The notes below the pieces were generated by a model. That model had not been told where the DNA came from. It worked only from the letters and a program-made list of their open reading frames with translations, and did not search any database. Shown in pieces: positions 6,829 to 14,194 of a DNA stretch of 15,232 nt. Every line of letters starts with the position of its first letter. Position 1 is the stretch's first letter. The translations under genes and the position numbers were made by a program. Origin of the DNA: Synergistaceae bacterium (lineage in GTDB: Bacteria > Synergistota > Synergistia > Synergistales > Aminobacteriaceae); assembly GCA_031270755.1 (NCBI GenBank), contig JAISWV010000100.1:1-15232 (forward strand), read 5' to 3'.

Positions 6829-8214
6829 ATGGAATCGATCCTTTTGTCTGTCTATGTACAAGCTTTTATCGCGGCGGTGGGGGGAGGCATACTTTTTACC
6901 ATTATAGGCATCATCCCCGGTACAGACGAAACCGCCACCATGGCTCCAATCACTCTTATACTCGTTTTGATGGGCCTGCCAGGGCCGGTTTTGTTCGCGT
7001 GGTTCATGGGCATCATCGTCGCCATGCAGATCAGCCACACTGTGCCTACGGCCATGGCCGCGCTTCCGGGCAGCACCATGGCGGTGCCGATGGTTCTGTA
7101 TTCGTCTCTGGCGAAGAGGCTTGGAATTCCGCACGTCGCCATGCGCAAGATGGCCGCCGGCTCCATGATCGGTACCATCTGCGCTTTGCCCGTGGCCTTG
7201 GTGTTCGCCCTGCTGCTGGCACCTGTCGGCCAGAAGATCAGCCCGTACATCGGCCTGGTGTTCACCATAGGAACAATCATAGTGGCCTATCTCTCCAGCG
7301 CGAAATGGGCCGCAATCATAGCCATCATACCATTCGCCTTTCTGATTCAGGGATTTCAGCGGCTGGCGGTGGAAGGCGTAGGACACACGTTGTTCATCTC
7401 CATATTCATGGGAATAACGATCGGCCCCATGGTCTCGGAAATTTTTACGGTATTTGCCCCAAAGCTGAGGGATGAACTTGGCAGAGACAAACCAAACGAG
7501 ATTTGGCTCGCCCCGGACGTGAAGAGCGGCGGCCTGATCCCCAACCCCTTCAAGCTCGTGACCCCGAAACAAGCCCGCCAGGTGGCGTTGTTCTCGTCTA
7601 TAGGCGCCTGCACGTTCACCTTCTCGCCTGTGGGCATGACCGTCATGTTGGGGGAGATAGCGGGAGGCCGCTGCAAAGAGTTGTATCAAAAGATCACGAG
7701 CGCCCTCAGTGTGCAGGACGGCGTGAGCAACAGCACCTATATAGGCGAGTTCATCATCCCCCTTGTGGCCTTCGCGGGCTTGCCCTTGAGCGCCGTTGCG
7801 GCAGGACCGGGAGCGTCGCTCTTTAACGCGCCGCCCCGTTTTTCGGTCGATCCGCTGAACAACCTGGCCCAGCTTCTGACGCTCTCCGACTACATCGTCT
7901 TCGGCATCATCGGTATAGTGGGCGGCGCGCTGTTCGCCTTCCCCATAGCGGTTAAAAAGGCCCGCAGCTGGACGGAGTTCATGTTCCGCAGGATTAGCCA
8001 CGAGGCTCTGATAGGGGCCTTCTTGGGCCTGATCTTTATGCTTGCGTTTTACGAGGCCGGCTTGCTGGGCATAATCATTGCCCTCGCCATTGGCATATTC
8101 GGGGGATATTTGCACAACCGCTTCGGCGTCCACACCGGCGTGCAATTTATGTGCTACTACGCCTCGTCCTGGCTGGTTGCTCAGCTCCTCTCCGTGGTGG
8201 GCAAAATCGTCTGA
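6829..8214 (+). CDS. TctA-like large permease subunit (tripartite tricarboxylate transporter family)
   Basis: The product is 461 residues and very hydrophobic, with ten or more likely membrane helices. It shows the pseudo-duplicated TctA pattern: an early GGGILFTIIGIIPGTDE (compare GxxxGxxPGLG), the loop AALPGSTMAVPM, and in the second half VQDGVSNSTYIGEFIIPLV, equivalent to the family PEAANNA...IPLL block. TctA subunits form the channel for Na+- or H+-coupled uptake of carboxylates delivered by a periplasmic TctC protein. No TctC is encoded in this window. Its place directly after mvaA and the small membrane protein suggests mevalonate or a related hydroxy acid as substrate; that is inference. 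The ribosome site is GAAGGAGGG at 6814-6822. It is the last gene before the strand switch. Confidence 0.7.
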   Translation: MESILLSVYVQAFIAAVGGGILFTIIGIIPGTDETATMAPITLILVLMGLPGPVLFAWFMGIIVAMQISHTVPTAMAALPGSTMAVPMVLYSSLAKRLGIPHVAMRKMAAGSMIGTICALPVALVFALLLAPVGQKISPYIGLVFTIGTIIVAYLSSAKWAAIIAIIPFAFLIQGFQRLAVEGVGHTLFISIFMGITIGPMVSEIFTVFAPKLRDELGRDKPNEIWLAPDVKSGGLIPNPFKLVTPKQARQVALFSSIGACTFTFSPVGMTVMLGEIAGGRCKELYQKITSALSVQDGVSNSTYIGEFIIPLVAFAGLPLSAVAAGPGASLFNAPPRFSVDPLNNLAQLLTLSDYIVFGIIGIVGGALFAFPIAVKKARSWTEFMFRRISHEALIGAFLGLIFMLAFYEAGLLGIIIALAIGIFGGYLHNRFGVHTGVQFMCYYASSWLVAQLLSVVGKIV

Positions 8215-8237
8215 TGTTCGTCATCGGGTAGGGCCGC

Positions 8238-8306
8238 AAAAAAACGAGTACTGACGCCACGTGGCTCTGTGCAGCCACGTGGCGAACAATAACATGACAA
8301 CTCGTT
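8238..8306 (-). terminator. Double-stem terminator of proC in the convergent gap
   Basis: Reading the minus strand, outer arms AACGAGT (8300-8306) and ACTCGTT (8243-8249) flank a perfect 12-bp inner stem, CGCCACGTGGCT (8273-8284) with AGCCACGTGGCG (8255-8266), loop GCACAG. The outer stem runs directly into a run of T (8238-8244 as A on the plus strand), as expected for an intrinsic terminator of proC, whose stop is at 8313-8315. On the plus strand the stem could also slow transcription leaving the permease gene, but no T-tract follows on that side. Confidence 0.75.
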
Positions 8307-8312
8307 CCGCCC

Positions 8313-9137
8313 TTATTTCAACGACTCGATGATCTTGTCCGTCAAAACCTGTCCTTTTTCGGCCGTCAGCACCACGGCTTTCATCACAGCGGCCCGCGCG
8401 CCTACGCGTTCGATTTCGTAAACCCCCTCGATGGTCATGCCGCCGGGAGTGCACACGTTGTCCCGCAGTTCCGCCGGGTGTTCTTCGGCCTCCATGGCAA
8501 GACGCGCAGCCCCCAGCATGGCGCTCATGGCCCCTTTGTAAGCCAAGTCTTTGGGAAGGCCGGCGTAAATGCCGCCCATTGCGGCCGCTTCCATCAGAGA
8601 CATGAAGAACGCGGGAGTGGCTCCAGTCAAAGCCGTCAGCGCGTCCAGGTTTTTTTCCTCCGACTCTTCCACGGGGCCCAGCAGGCCGAAGATCTCTTTC
8701 ATCCACGCCATGTCGGCGTCCGTGGTGGCGTCCGACCGGGTCACTCCCGTGAGGGCGCAGTTGATCGCCGCGCAGATATTCGTCATCGCCCGAGCCCATC
8801 GAGCCCCGGGCACGGCCGTTCGCAGCATGTGAAGCGGGACCGCGGCGGCCAAAGAAATACAGAGCTTTTCCTCCAAAAATTGCGCTTGCTCCTTGACGGC
8901 ATCCAAAATGAGATGAGGCTTCAGGGCAAACATCACAACGTCGCCCTTCTTGGCGGCCTTGGCGTTGTCCGAGATCAGCTGAACCCCATCCGCGCTCACA
9001 TGTCCCAAGCGCTCGGGATGCACATCCGACGCCAAAACTTTACAGCCCGCTTTCGCCAGCCCCCTGGCGACGGCTCCCCCCAACGCTCCAGCTCCGATAA
9101 TGGATATACGTGTTTCTTTCATGTTCTTCACAGTCAT
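8313..9137 (-). CDS. proC: Pyrroline-5-carboxylate reductase
   Basis: The product is 274 residues, the normal length. It catalyses the last step of proline synthesis, NAD(P)H reduction of pyrroline-5-carboxylate, in the cytoplasm. Seen: the Rossmann motif GAGALGG (from residue 15), the family blocks TGATPAFFMSLMEAAAMGG and AGLPKDLAYKGA, and the C-terminal signature NVCTPGGMTIEGVYEIE. ATG 9137 is preceded by GGAAGGGA almost at zero spacing; ATG 9122, five codons in, is an alternative (269 residues). It is transcribed away from the pyr operon from its own promoter (9269-9297), with a 27-codon leader ORF in between. The 3' end has a clear terminator. No other proline gene is in the window. Confidence 0.93.
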   Translation of the reverse strand: MTVKNMKETRISIIGAGALGGAVARGLAKAGCKVLASDVHPERLGHVSADGVQLISDNAKAAKKGDVVMFALKPHLILDAVKEQAQFLEEKLCISLAAAVPLHMLRTAVPGARWARAMTNICAAINCALTGVTRSDATTDADMAWMKEIFGLLGPVEESEEKNLDALTALTGATPAFFMSLMEAAAMGGIYAGLPKDLAYKGAMSAMLGAARLAMEAEEHPAELRDNVCTPGGMTIEGVYEIERVGARAAVMKAVVLTAEKGQVLTDKIIESLK

Positions 9138-9160
9138 TCCCTTCCATGATTCAGTATGAT

Positions 9161-9244
9161 TCAGTCAATTTGAAATCTCCAACAGGCACTCCGCCTGTCA
9201 TCGGAAGGCGGCAGTATATCGGCATCCAGCGGTAGTCTCGTCAT
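9161..9244 (-). CDS. 27-codon leader ORF upstream of proC
   Basis: On the minus strand a full ribosome site AAAGGAGA (9253-9260) stands 8 bases before ATG 9244. The frame runs 27 codons to TGA 9161-9163, 23 bases before proC. The peptide begins MTRLPLDADILPPSDD and ends RFQID. A 6-bp hairpin (ACAGGC/GCCTGT, 9182-9198) lies inside it. With a good promoter just upstream, this peptide should be translated. It has three Pro, including a Leu-Pro-Pro, but no Pro run, so classical attenuation is not obvious; translational coupling or a small functional protein are alternatives. No homologue is recognised. Confidence 0.5.
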   Translation of the reverse strand: MTRLPLDADILPPSDDRRSACWRFQID

Positions 9245-9268
9245 AAATTCACTCTCCTTTTTTTCGAT

Positions 9269-9297
9269 ACTATACGCCGTTTCCGTGATAGCATCAA
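9269..9297 (-). promoter_or_regulatory. proC promoter, TTGATG-17-TATAGT
   Basis: On the minus strand TTGATG (9292-9297) and TATAGT (9269-9274) have the ideal 17-base spacing. The start would be near 9262, only about 18 bases before the leader ORF, so the mRNA begins almost at the ribosome site. The -35 box abuts the tail of the pyr operon's probable terminator. Confidence 0.65.
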
Positions 9298-9299
9298 GT

Positions 9300-9349
9300 A
9301 AAAATCAGCGCGCCGCATCCTGGCGGCCTCCGCTTTGAGGGGGCCAGGA
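9300..9349 (-). terminator. Probable end of the pyr operon after pyrE
   Basis: On the minus strand TCCTGG (9344-9349) pairs with CCAGGA (9318-9323), and GGGGG/CCTCC (9339-9343 with 9327-9331, one G-T pair) extends the stem with a 3-base bulge. A run of five T (9300-9304) follows about 13 bases beyond the stem, which is weaker than usual. It starts 8 bases after the pyrE stop. Confidence 0.4.
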
Positions 9350-9356
9350 GGGACCT

Positions 9357-9956
9357 TTATTTGCGGCTTCCCGGCTTGACGATGGGGAGGCCTTGGCGGC
9401 ACAGAGGGCAGGCGTCGGGTTCCCAGGACTCCACGTTCAAGGCGGCGAAGGCGTGAAAGGGGATTTTAGAGTCCGCGGCTTTGAATTCGACAGCCCCGTT
9501 GGAGCGGTCCACGACGGCTCCGACCCCGACGACCTCCACGCCCTGAGCGTGCAAAAGCTCGATCACCTCTTTGACGGACCCCCCCGTCGTCACCACGTCC
9601 TCCACCACCAGCGCCCGCTGGCCGGGTTCGACCTGAAAGCCCCGCCGCAGCGTCATGACTCCGTTCTCCCGCTCGGCGAAGATATTGCGCACACCCGCTT
9701 TGTAGGTACATAAAATCCGGGCCGCCTCGTAGGCCATGACGATACCGCCTATGGCGGGGCCGGCCACGAGATCCACGTTTTTATCCCGGAAAAACTCCAC
9801 GATCTCCGTGCAGACTTTCGCGCTCTCCGCCGGATATTGAAAGAGCCTCGCGCACTGCATGTAGCGGTCGCTGTGCCGCCCGGAGGTCAGCTTGAAATGC
9901 CCCTCCTGCATCACGCCGGTTCGCCGAAAAAGCTCCATCGCCTGCTCCAACGACAT
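9357..9956 (-). CDS. pyrE: Orotate phosphoribosyltransferase
   Basis: The product is 199 residues. It joins orotate to PRPP, giving OMP, the fifth step of UMP synthesis. Seen: HFKLTSGRHSDRYMQ near the N-terminus (residues 20-34), GPAIGGIVMAYEAAR (66-80) and the PRPP-binding motif ALVVEDVVTTGGSV (115-128). The tail carries a CPLC pair followed by RQGLPIVKPGSRK, a C-terminal extension I associate with some thermophile and Synergistota-type PyrE proteins. ATG 9956 is preferred because AAGGAG lies 8 bases upstream; the in-frame GTG 9965 overlaps that site. It is the last gene of the operon, 16 bases after pyrF. Confidence 0.95.
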   Translation of the reverse strand: MSLEQAMELFRRTGVMQEGHFKLTSGRHSDRYMQCARLFQYPAESAKVCTEIVEFFRDKNVDLVAGPAIGGIVMAYEAARILCTYKAGVRNIFAERENGVMTLRRGFQVEPGQRALVVEDVVTTGGSVKEVIELLHAQGVEVVGVGAVVDRSNGAVEFKAADSKIPFHAFAALNVESWEPDACPLCRQGLPIVKPGSRK

Positions 9957-9972
9957 ATAACCCACTCCTTTT

Positions 9973-10890
9973 TTACAATCGAGAAATCGCCGCGCGCAGG
10001 TCGTCTCTCATGCGCAAAGCCTCGTCGCGCGCTGCCGAGGCGAAGTCGCCGGTTTTTCGCGCTCTGTGGGCGCAGAGCAAACTGCGGGAAGCGTTGACGA
10101 CGGCGCCCCACCCCTGCGCGTCGAAACATCCGGCCAGGTCCTGCGCCGTTGCGCCTTGAGCCCCGTAGCCCGGAACCAAAAAAAAGACGCGGGGGAGAAG
10201 GGCGCGCAGCTTCTTTCCCTCCTGGGGCCATGTGGCGCCCACCACCGCCCCCACCGAGCTGTAACGATAGCGCCCCATCAGAGCCTCTCCCCACTGGGCG
10301 ACCTTGAGCCCCACGTGTTCGTAAAAAGGCCGGGAGCCGCCTTGCCCGTCGCGAAGGATCAGGTCTTGAAACTCACCGGCAGAGGGGTTCGAGGTCCGCA
10401 CCAGAACGAAAACCCCCTTGCCGGTTTTTTCGCAGGCGGACAGAAACGGAACGACCCCATCCGTGCCCAAATAAGCGTTGATCGTGACGAAGTCCGCGGG
10501 AAATGCAGAAAACGCGGATCCGTCCCCCGAAGCCTTGTCGCTCAAATAAGCCGCGGCATAGGCTTCCGCCGTCGTTCCGATGTCGCTGCGCTTCACGTCG
10601 GCAATGACGATCATGCCCTTTTCTTCGGCATAGAGCAGCGTGTCCCGGAAGAGCTGCATTCCGGCGACCCCAAGCATTTCGTAACAGGCGGCCTGCACTT
10701 TGACACAGGGCACCACGTCGGCCAAGGCGTCGATCAGGCCGCGGTTGAAGGCGAAAAGGGCTTCTTCGGCCGTGTTGTTTTCCAACATCGGCGGAGGCAG
10801 ATATTCGATCCGGGTATCCAAGCCCAGGGCCGTGGGGTTTCCGGTGCGATCAATGGCCTCGATCAGGCGGTCGATCTGCATCGCGCTCAT
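9973..10890 (-). CDS. pyrF: Orotidine 5'-phosphate decarboxylase (type 2)
   Basis: The product is 305 residues, in the range of the longer type-2 OMP decarboxylases (common short forms are about 230). It decarboxylates OMP to UMP, the final step of the pathway. Seen: GLDTRIEYLP near residue 23, the catalytic motif ADVKRSDIGTTAEAY (Asp98, Lys100, Asp103) and VRTSNPSAGEFQDL, typical of the type-2 group. ATG 10890 overlaps the pyrC stop by four bases (ATGA), so the two are translationally coupled; ATG 10881 is a possible alternative. Upstream in-frame codons lie inside pyrC and are rejected. Confidence 0.93.
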   Translation of the reverse strand: MSAMQIDRLIEAIDRTGNPTALGLDTRIEYLPPPMLENNTAEEALFAFNRGLIDALADVVPCVKVQAACYEMLGVAGMQLFRDTLLYAEEKGMIVIADVKRSDIGTTAEAYAAAYLSDKASGDGSAFSAFPADFVTINAYLGTDGVVPFLSACEKTGKGVFVLVRTSNPSAGEFQDLILRDGQGGSRPFYEHVGLKVAQWGEALMGRYRYSSVGAVVGATWPQEGKKLRALLPRVFFLVPGYGAQGATAQDLAGCFDAQGWGAVVNASRSLLCAHRARKTGDFASAARDEALRMRDDLRAAISRL

Positions 10891-12206
10891 GGCCTGCTTC
10901 CCCGATAGACGCACTTTCCGCCGACGTAGGTGGCAACCACTTTTCCCGTGAGTTTTTTGCCGTGGAAGGGGTTGTTTTTCCCCTTGCTGAAAAACTCGGC
11001 CACGTCCACGATCCATTCGCCCGCCGGGTCGATCAAGGCGACGTCGGCGGGGGCCCCGGTCTCCAGACTTCCGCCGGGCAAAGCGAAAACACGCGCCGGA
11101 TCGCGGGTCATCTTGCGAAGCATTTGTTCGGGCGTCATATGGCCGGGAACCACCAGCGCCGTCCAGCAGACGCCCAGCGCCGTTTCGAACCCCGATATGC
11201 CGGAGGCCGCCAAGGCGAACTCCACGTTTTTATCGTCCGCGTGGTGCGGTGCGTGGTCGGTGGCGATGCAGTCGATGGTCCCGTCCTTCAGGGCTTCTAT
11301 CAGAGCCTGCGTATCTTTTTCCGTGCGCAGCGGCGGGTTGACCCGGGTGTTGACGTCGTATGACAGACCGTCCGCTCCTCCGACCCAAGCGTCGGTGGCG
11401 TAGAGATAATGGGGCGCGGTTTCGGCCGTGACGCGGGCGCCTCGGGCCTTGAACCAGCGAACGACGTCCGCCCCCCCCGCCGTGGAGACGTGGGCCACGT
11501 GGAGGTGCGCGCTCTCCAGCTCCGCCAGCATACAGTCCCGGGCGATGATGGATTCCTCCGCCGTCCGCGTGGTTCCGGGCATACCGAAGACGGTGGACCA
11601 ATAGCCCTCGTTCATGACGCCTCCGCCCACCAGGTCCAGGTCCTCGGGATGGGTGATCACCGGCAGGCCGAAGTGCCGGGCGTAGCTCAAAACCAGCCGC
11701 ATCCGGCCGGCCTTGACCACGGATTTGCCGTCGTCGGAGACCGCGACGATCCCCGCCTCCTTCAGCTCCCCCATCTCCGTCAGCTCCTCGCCCTTCAGGC
11801 CCTTTGTGGCGGCCCCTATGGGATAGACGCGCACGGCGGTTTTTTCGCACTCGCGCCGCGCCTTCATTTTGATGAACTCCGTGACGGCGGCCGTGTCGTT
11901 CACCGGGTGGGTGTTGGCCATACAGCAGACGGACGTGAATCCCCCATGAGCCGCGGCCCGCATCCCCGACGCGATGTCCTCTTTATATTCGAAGCCGGGC
12001 TCGCGAAGGTGGCAGTGCAGGTCGATCAAACCGGGGGAGACCAGGAGCCCCGAGGCGTCGAACACGTCGATATCGCCTGTGCCGCCGTTGGGAGAGTCGG
12101 AGGAGCCGAAAAAAATGGCGGCGATCTTCTCGTCCTCGATCAGCAGGTTTCCCTTACGCAGGCCGTCCGGCGTCACCAGAGTCCCGTTTTCAATCAATGT
12201 TTTCAT
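10887..12206 (-). CDS. pyrC: Dihydroorotase (class I, amidohydrolase superfamily)
   Basis: The product is 439 residues, usual for class I dihydroorotase, which closes carbamoyl-aspartate to dihydroorotate with zinc. Metal and catalytic residues are all visible: His64 and His66 in DLHCHLREPG, Asp158/Asp159 in VSDDGKSV, His186 in ITHPEDL, His239 in HVAHVSTAGG, and catalytic Asp317 in IATDHAPHH. ETAPHYL and the VNPPLR substrate block are present too. The start ATG 12206 has AGGGAGG upstream (about 12212-12218). The gap to pyrB (82 bases) carries a G/C-rich hairpin (12232-12257, AGGGGG with CCCCCT) without a T-tract. It overlaps pyrF by 4 bases. Confidence 0.96.
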   Translation of the reverse strand: MKTLIENGTLVTPDGLRKGNLLIEDEKIAAIFFGSSDSPNGGTGDIDVFDASGLLVSPGLIDLHCHLREPGFEYKEDIASGMRAAAHGGFTSVCCMANTHPVNDTAAVTEFIKMKARRECEKTAVRVYPIGAATKGLKGEELTEMGELKEAGIVAVSDDGKSVVKAGRMRLVLSYARHFGLPVITHPEDLDLVGGGVMNEGYWSTVFGMPGTTRTAEESIIARDCMLAELESAHLHVAHVSTAGGADVVRWFKARGARVTAETAPHYLYATDAWVGGADGLSYDVNTRVNPPLRTEKDTQALIEALKDGTIDCIATDHAPHHADDKNVEFALAASGISGFETALGVCWTALVVPGHMTPEQMLRKMTRDPARVFALPGGSLETGAPADVALIDPAGEWIVDVAEFFSKGKNNPFHGKKLTGKVVATYVGGKCVYRGSRP

Positions 12207-12288
12207 CTTCGTTCCTCCCTAATTAAAGCTCAGGGGGGCAGAGCTCGTTCGCCCCCTACGGGACTCACCGGCCCCCCCCGAGACCCCC

Positions 12289-13230
12289 TTATCCGTTCCG
12301 CCGGGTGAGCAGAAAAAGCAGCGCCATGCGCACCGCGACGCCGTTGGTCACTTGTTCGTCGATCACGGACTGATATTGCCCCTGGCTGCTTTCCCCGTCG
12401 GCCACGATCGACGAGATTTCGACGCCTCGGTTCATGGGGCCGGGGTGCATCACCAGCGCGCCTTTCTTGGCCAAAGCCACGCGTTCGGGAGTCAGGCCGA
12501 AAAATTTGTGGTATTCCCTCACCGAGGGGAAAAGGCCCTTTTGCTGACGCTCCAGCTGAATACGCAGCCCCATGACGACGTCGGCCTCGCGCACGGCGTC
12601 GTCCACGCACTCGGTCACTCGGCAGCCAGCCGCCTCCAGCTCGGGCGGCAGGAGGGTGGAAGGTCCGGCAAAGGTGACCCTCGCCCCCATCGTCGTGAGC
12701 CCCCAAAGGTTCGACCGGGCCACGCGGCTGTGGGTCACGTCTCCGACGATAGCGACCTGAAGCCCCGAAATGCCGCCCAGTTTTTCCTTCATCGTGAACA
12801 TGTCCAGCAGGGCCTGGGTGGGGTGTTCGTTCGTTCCGTCCCCCGCGTTGATCACGGAGGCCTTGACGTGCTTCGCCATCAGGTGCGGCGCTCCCGTCAT
12901 CGGGTGACGCAGAATGAGGACGTCGCTGGCCATGCGGTCCAGGGTGCGCGCCGTGTCCACCAAGGTCTCTCCCTTGGCGACGCTGGAACCGGAGGCCGAC
13001 ATGTTGGCGGCGACGCCCCCCATGTACTTGGAGGCGAGCTCGAAAGAAAGGCGGGTACGGGTGCTGTTCTCGTAAAAGACGGTCAGAATGGTCTTGCCTT
13101 GGAGGTGGGGGGTCTTTTTGTTGTTGGAGGCCAGAATGACCTTCATCAGGTCGGCCGTGTTCAAAATCTCGGAGATGTCGGCGGCGGAGACGCCCCGAAG
13201 TCCGAGCAGGTCTTTTTGCGAAAGAGCCAA
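12289..13230 (-). CDS. pyrB: Aspartate carbamoyltransferase catalytic chain
   Basis: The product is 313 residues, the normal length. It condenses carbamoyl phosphate with aspartate, the committed step of pyrimidine synthesis. Seen: the carbamoyl-phosphate loop [13 protein letters not shown] (Ser56-Thr57-Arg58-Thr59), SVAKGETL with Lys86, [10 protein letters not shown] (His136) and the aspartate-loop region HPGPMNRG. The start is taken as TTG 13230, 8 bases after AAAGGAG; the in-frame GTG 13239 abuts that site and is less likely. No regulatory chain gene (pyrI) follows, so the enzyme is probably an unregulated trimer and control is through PyrR. Confidence 0.95.
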   Translation of the reverse strand: MALSQKDLLGLRGVSAADISEILNTADLMKVILASNNKKTPHLQGKTILTVFYENSTRTRLSFELASKYMGGVAANMSASGSSVAKGETLVDTARTLDRMASDVLILRHPMTGAPHLMAKHVKASVINAGDGTNEHPTQALLDMFTMKEKLGGISGLQVAIVGDVTHSRVARSNLWGLTTMGARVTFAGPSTLLPPELEAAGCRVTECVDDAVREADVVMGLRIQLERQQKGLFPSVREYHKFFGLTPERVALAKKGALVMHPGPMNRGVEISSIVADGESSQGQYQSVIDEQVTNGVAVRMALLFLLTRRNG

Positions 13231-13269
13231 CGCAAACACTCCTTTCGGGATTAATAAAAAATAAAAAAT

Positions 13270-13312
13270 AAAAAAAGCCTAAAGCTGGAGAAGCGCGCAG
13301 AAATCGGTTCTC

Positions 13313-13313
<1 letters not shown>
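13270..13313 (-). terminator. Possible intra-operon hairpin plus T-run between pyrR and pyrB
   Basis: On the minus strand GGAGAA (13308-13313) pairs with TTCTCC (13287-13292) across a 15-base loop, starting in the pyrR stop codon. Ten bases later comes T7 (13270-13276), then two more A-separated T6 runs. No PyrR-binding loop (GAGAGG core) is seen here. It may lower pyrB expression or only be an A/T-rich spacer. Confidence 0.3.
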
Positions 13314-14116
<803 letters not shown>

Positions 14117-14194
14117 CGTTTTTTTGAGAGCCGCTTTTTGAGCTCCTACACCCTCCCCCCCTCGGATTCGTGCCGCCTTTCCGAATTTCTCCAC

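Noticed and set aside
6787..8145. Long open frame (452 codons) on the minus strand across the TctA-like gene
   Set aside because: Antisense shadow of a GC-rich gene; product is His/Arg/Gln/Asp-rich with no family motif, while the plus strand has a clear membrane protein.
12232..12257. G/C-rich hairpin between pyrB and pyrC as a terminator
   Set aside because: No T-tract follows on the minus strand and the operon clearly continues; probably spacer or mRNA-stability structure.
12352..13254. Plus-strand frame of 300 codons across pyrB
   Set aside because: Shadow of pyrB, whose catalytic motifs are all intact on the minus strand.
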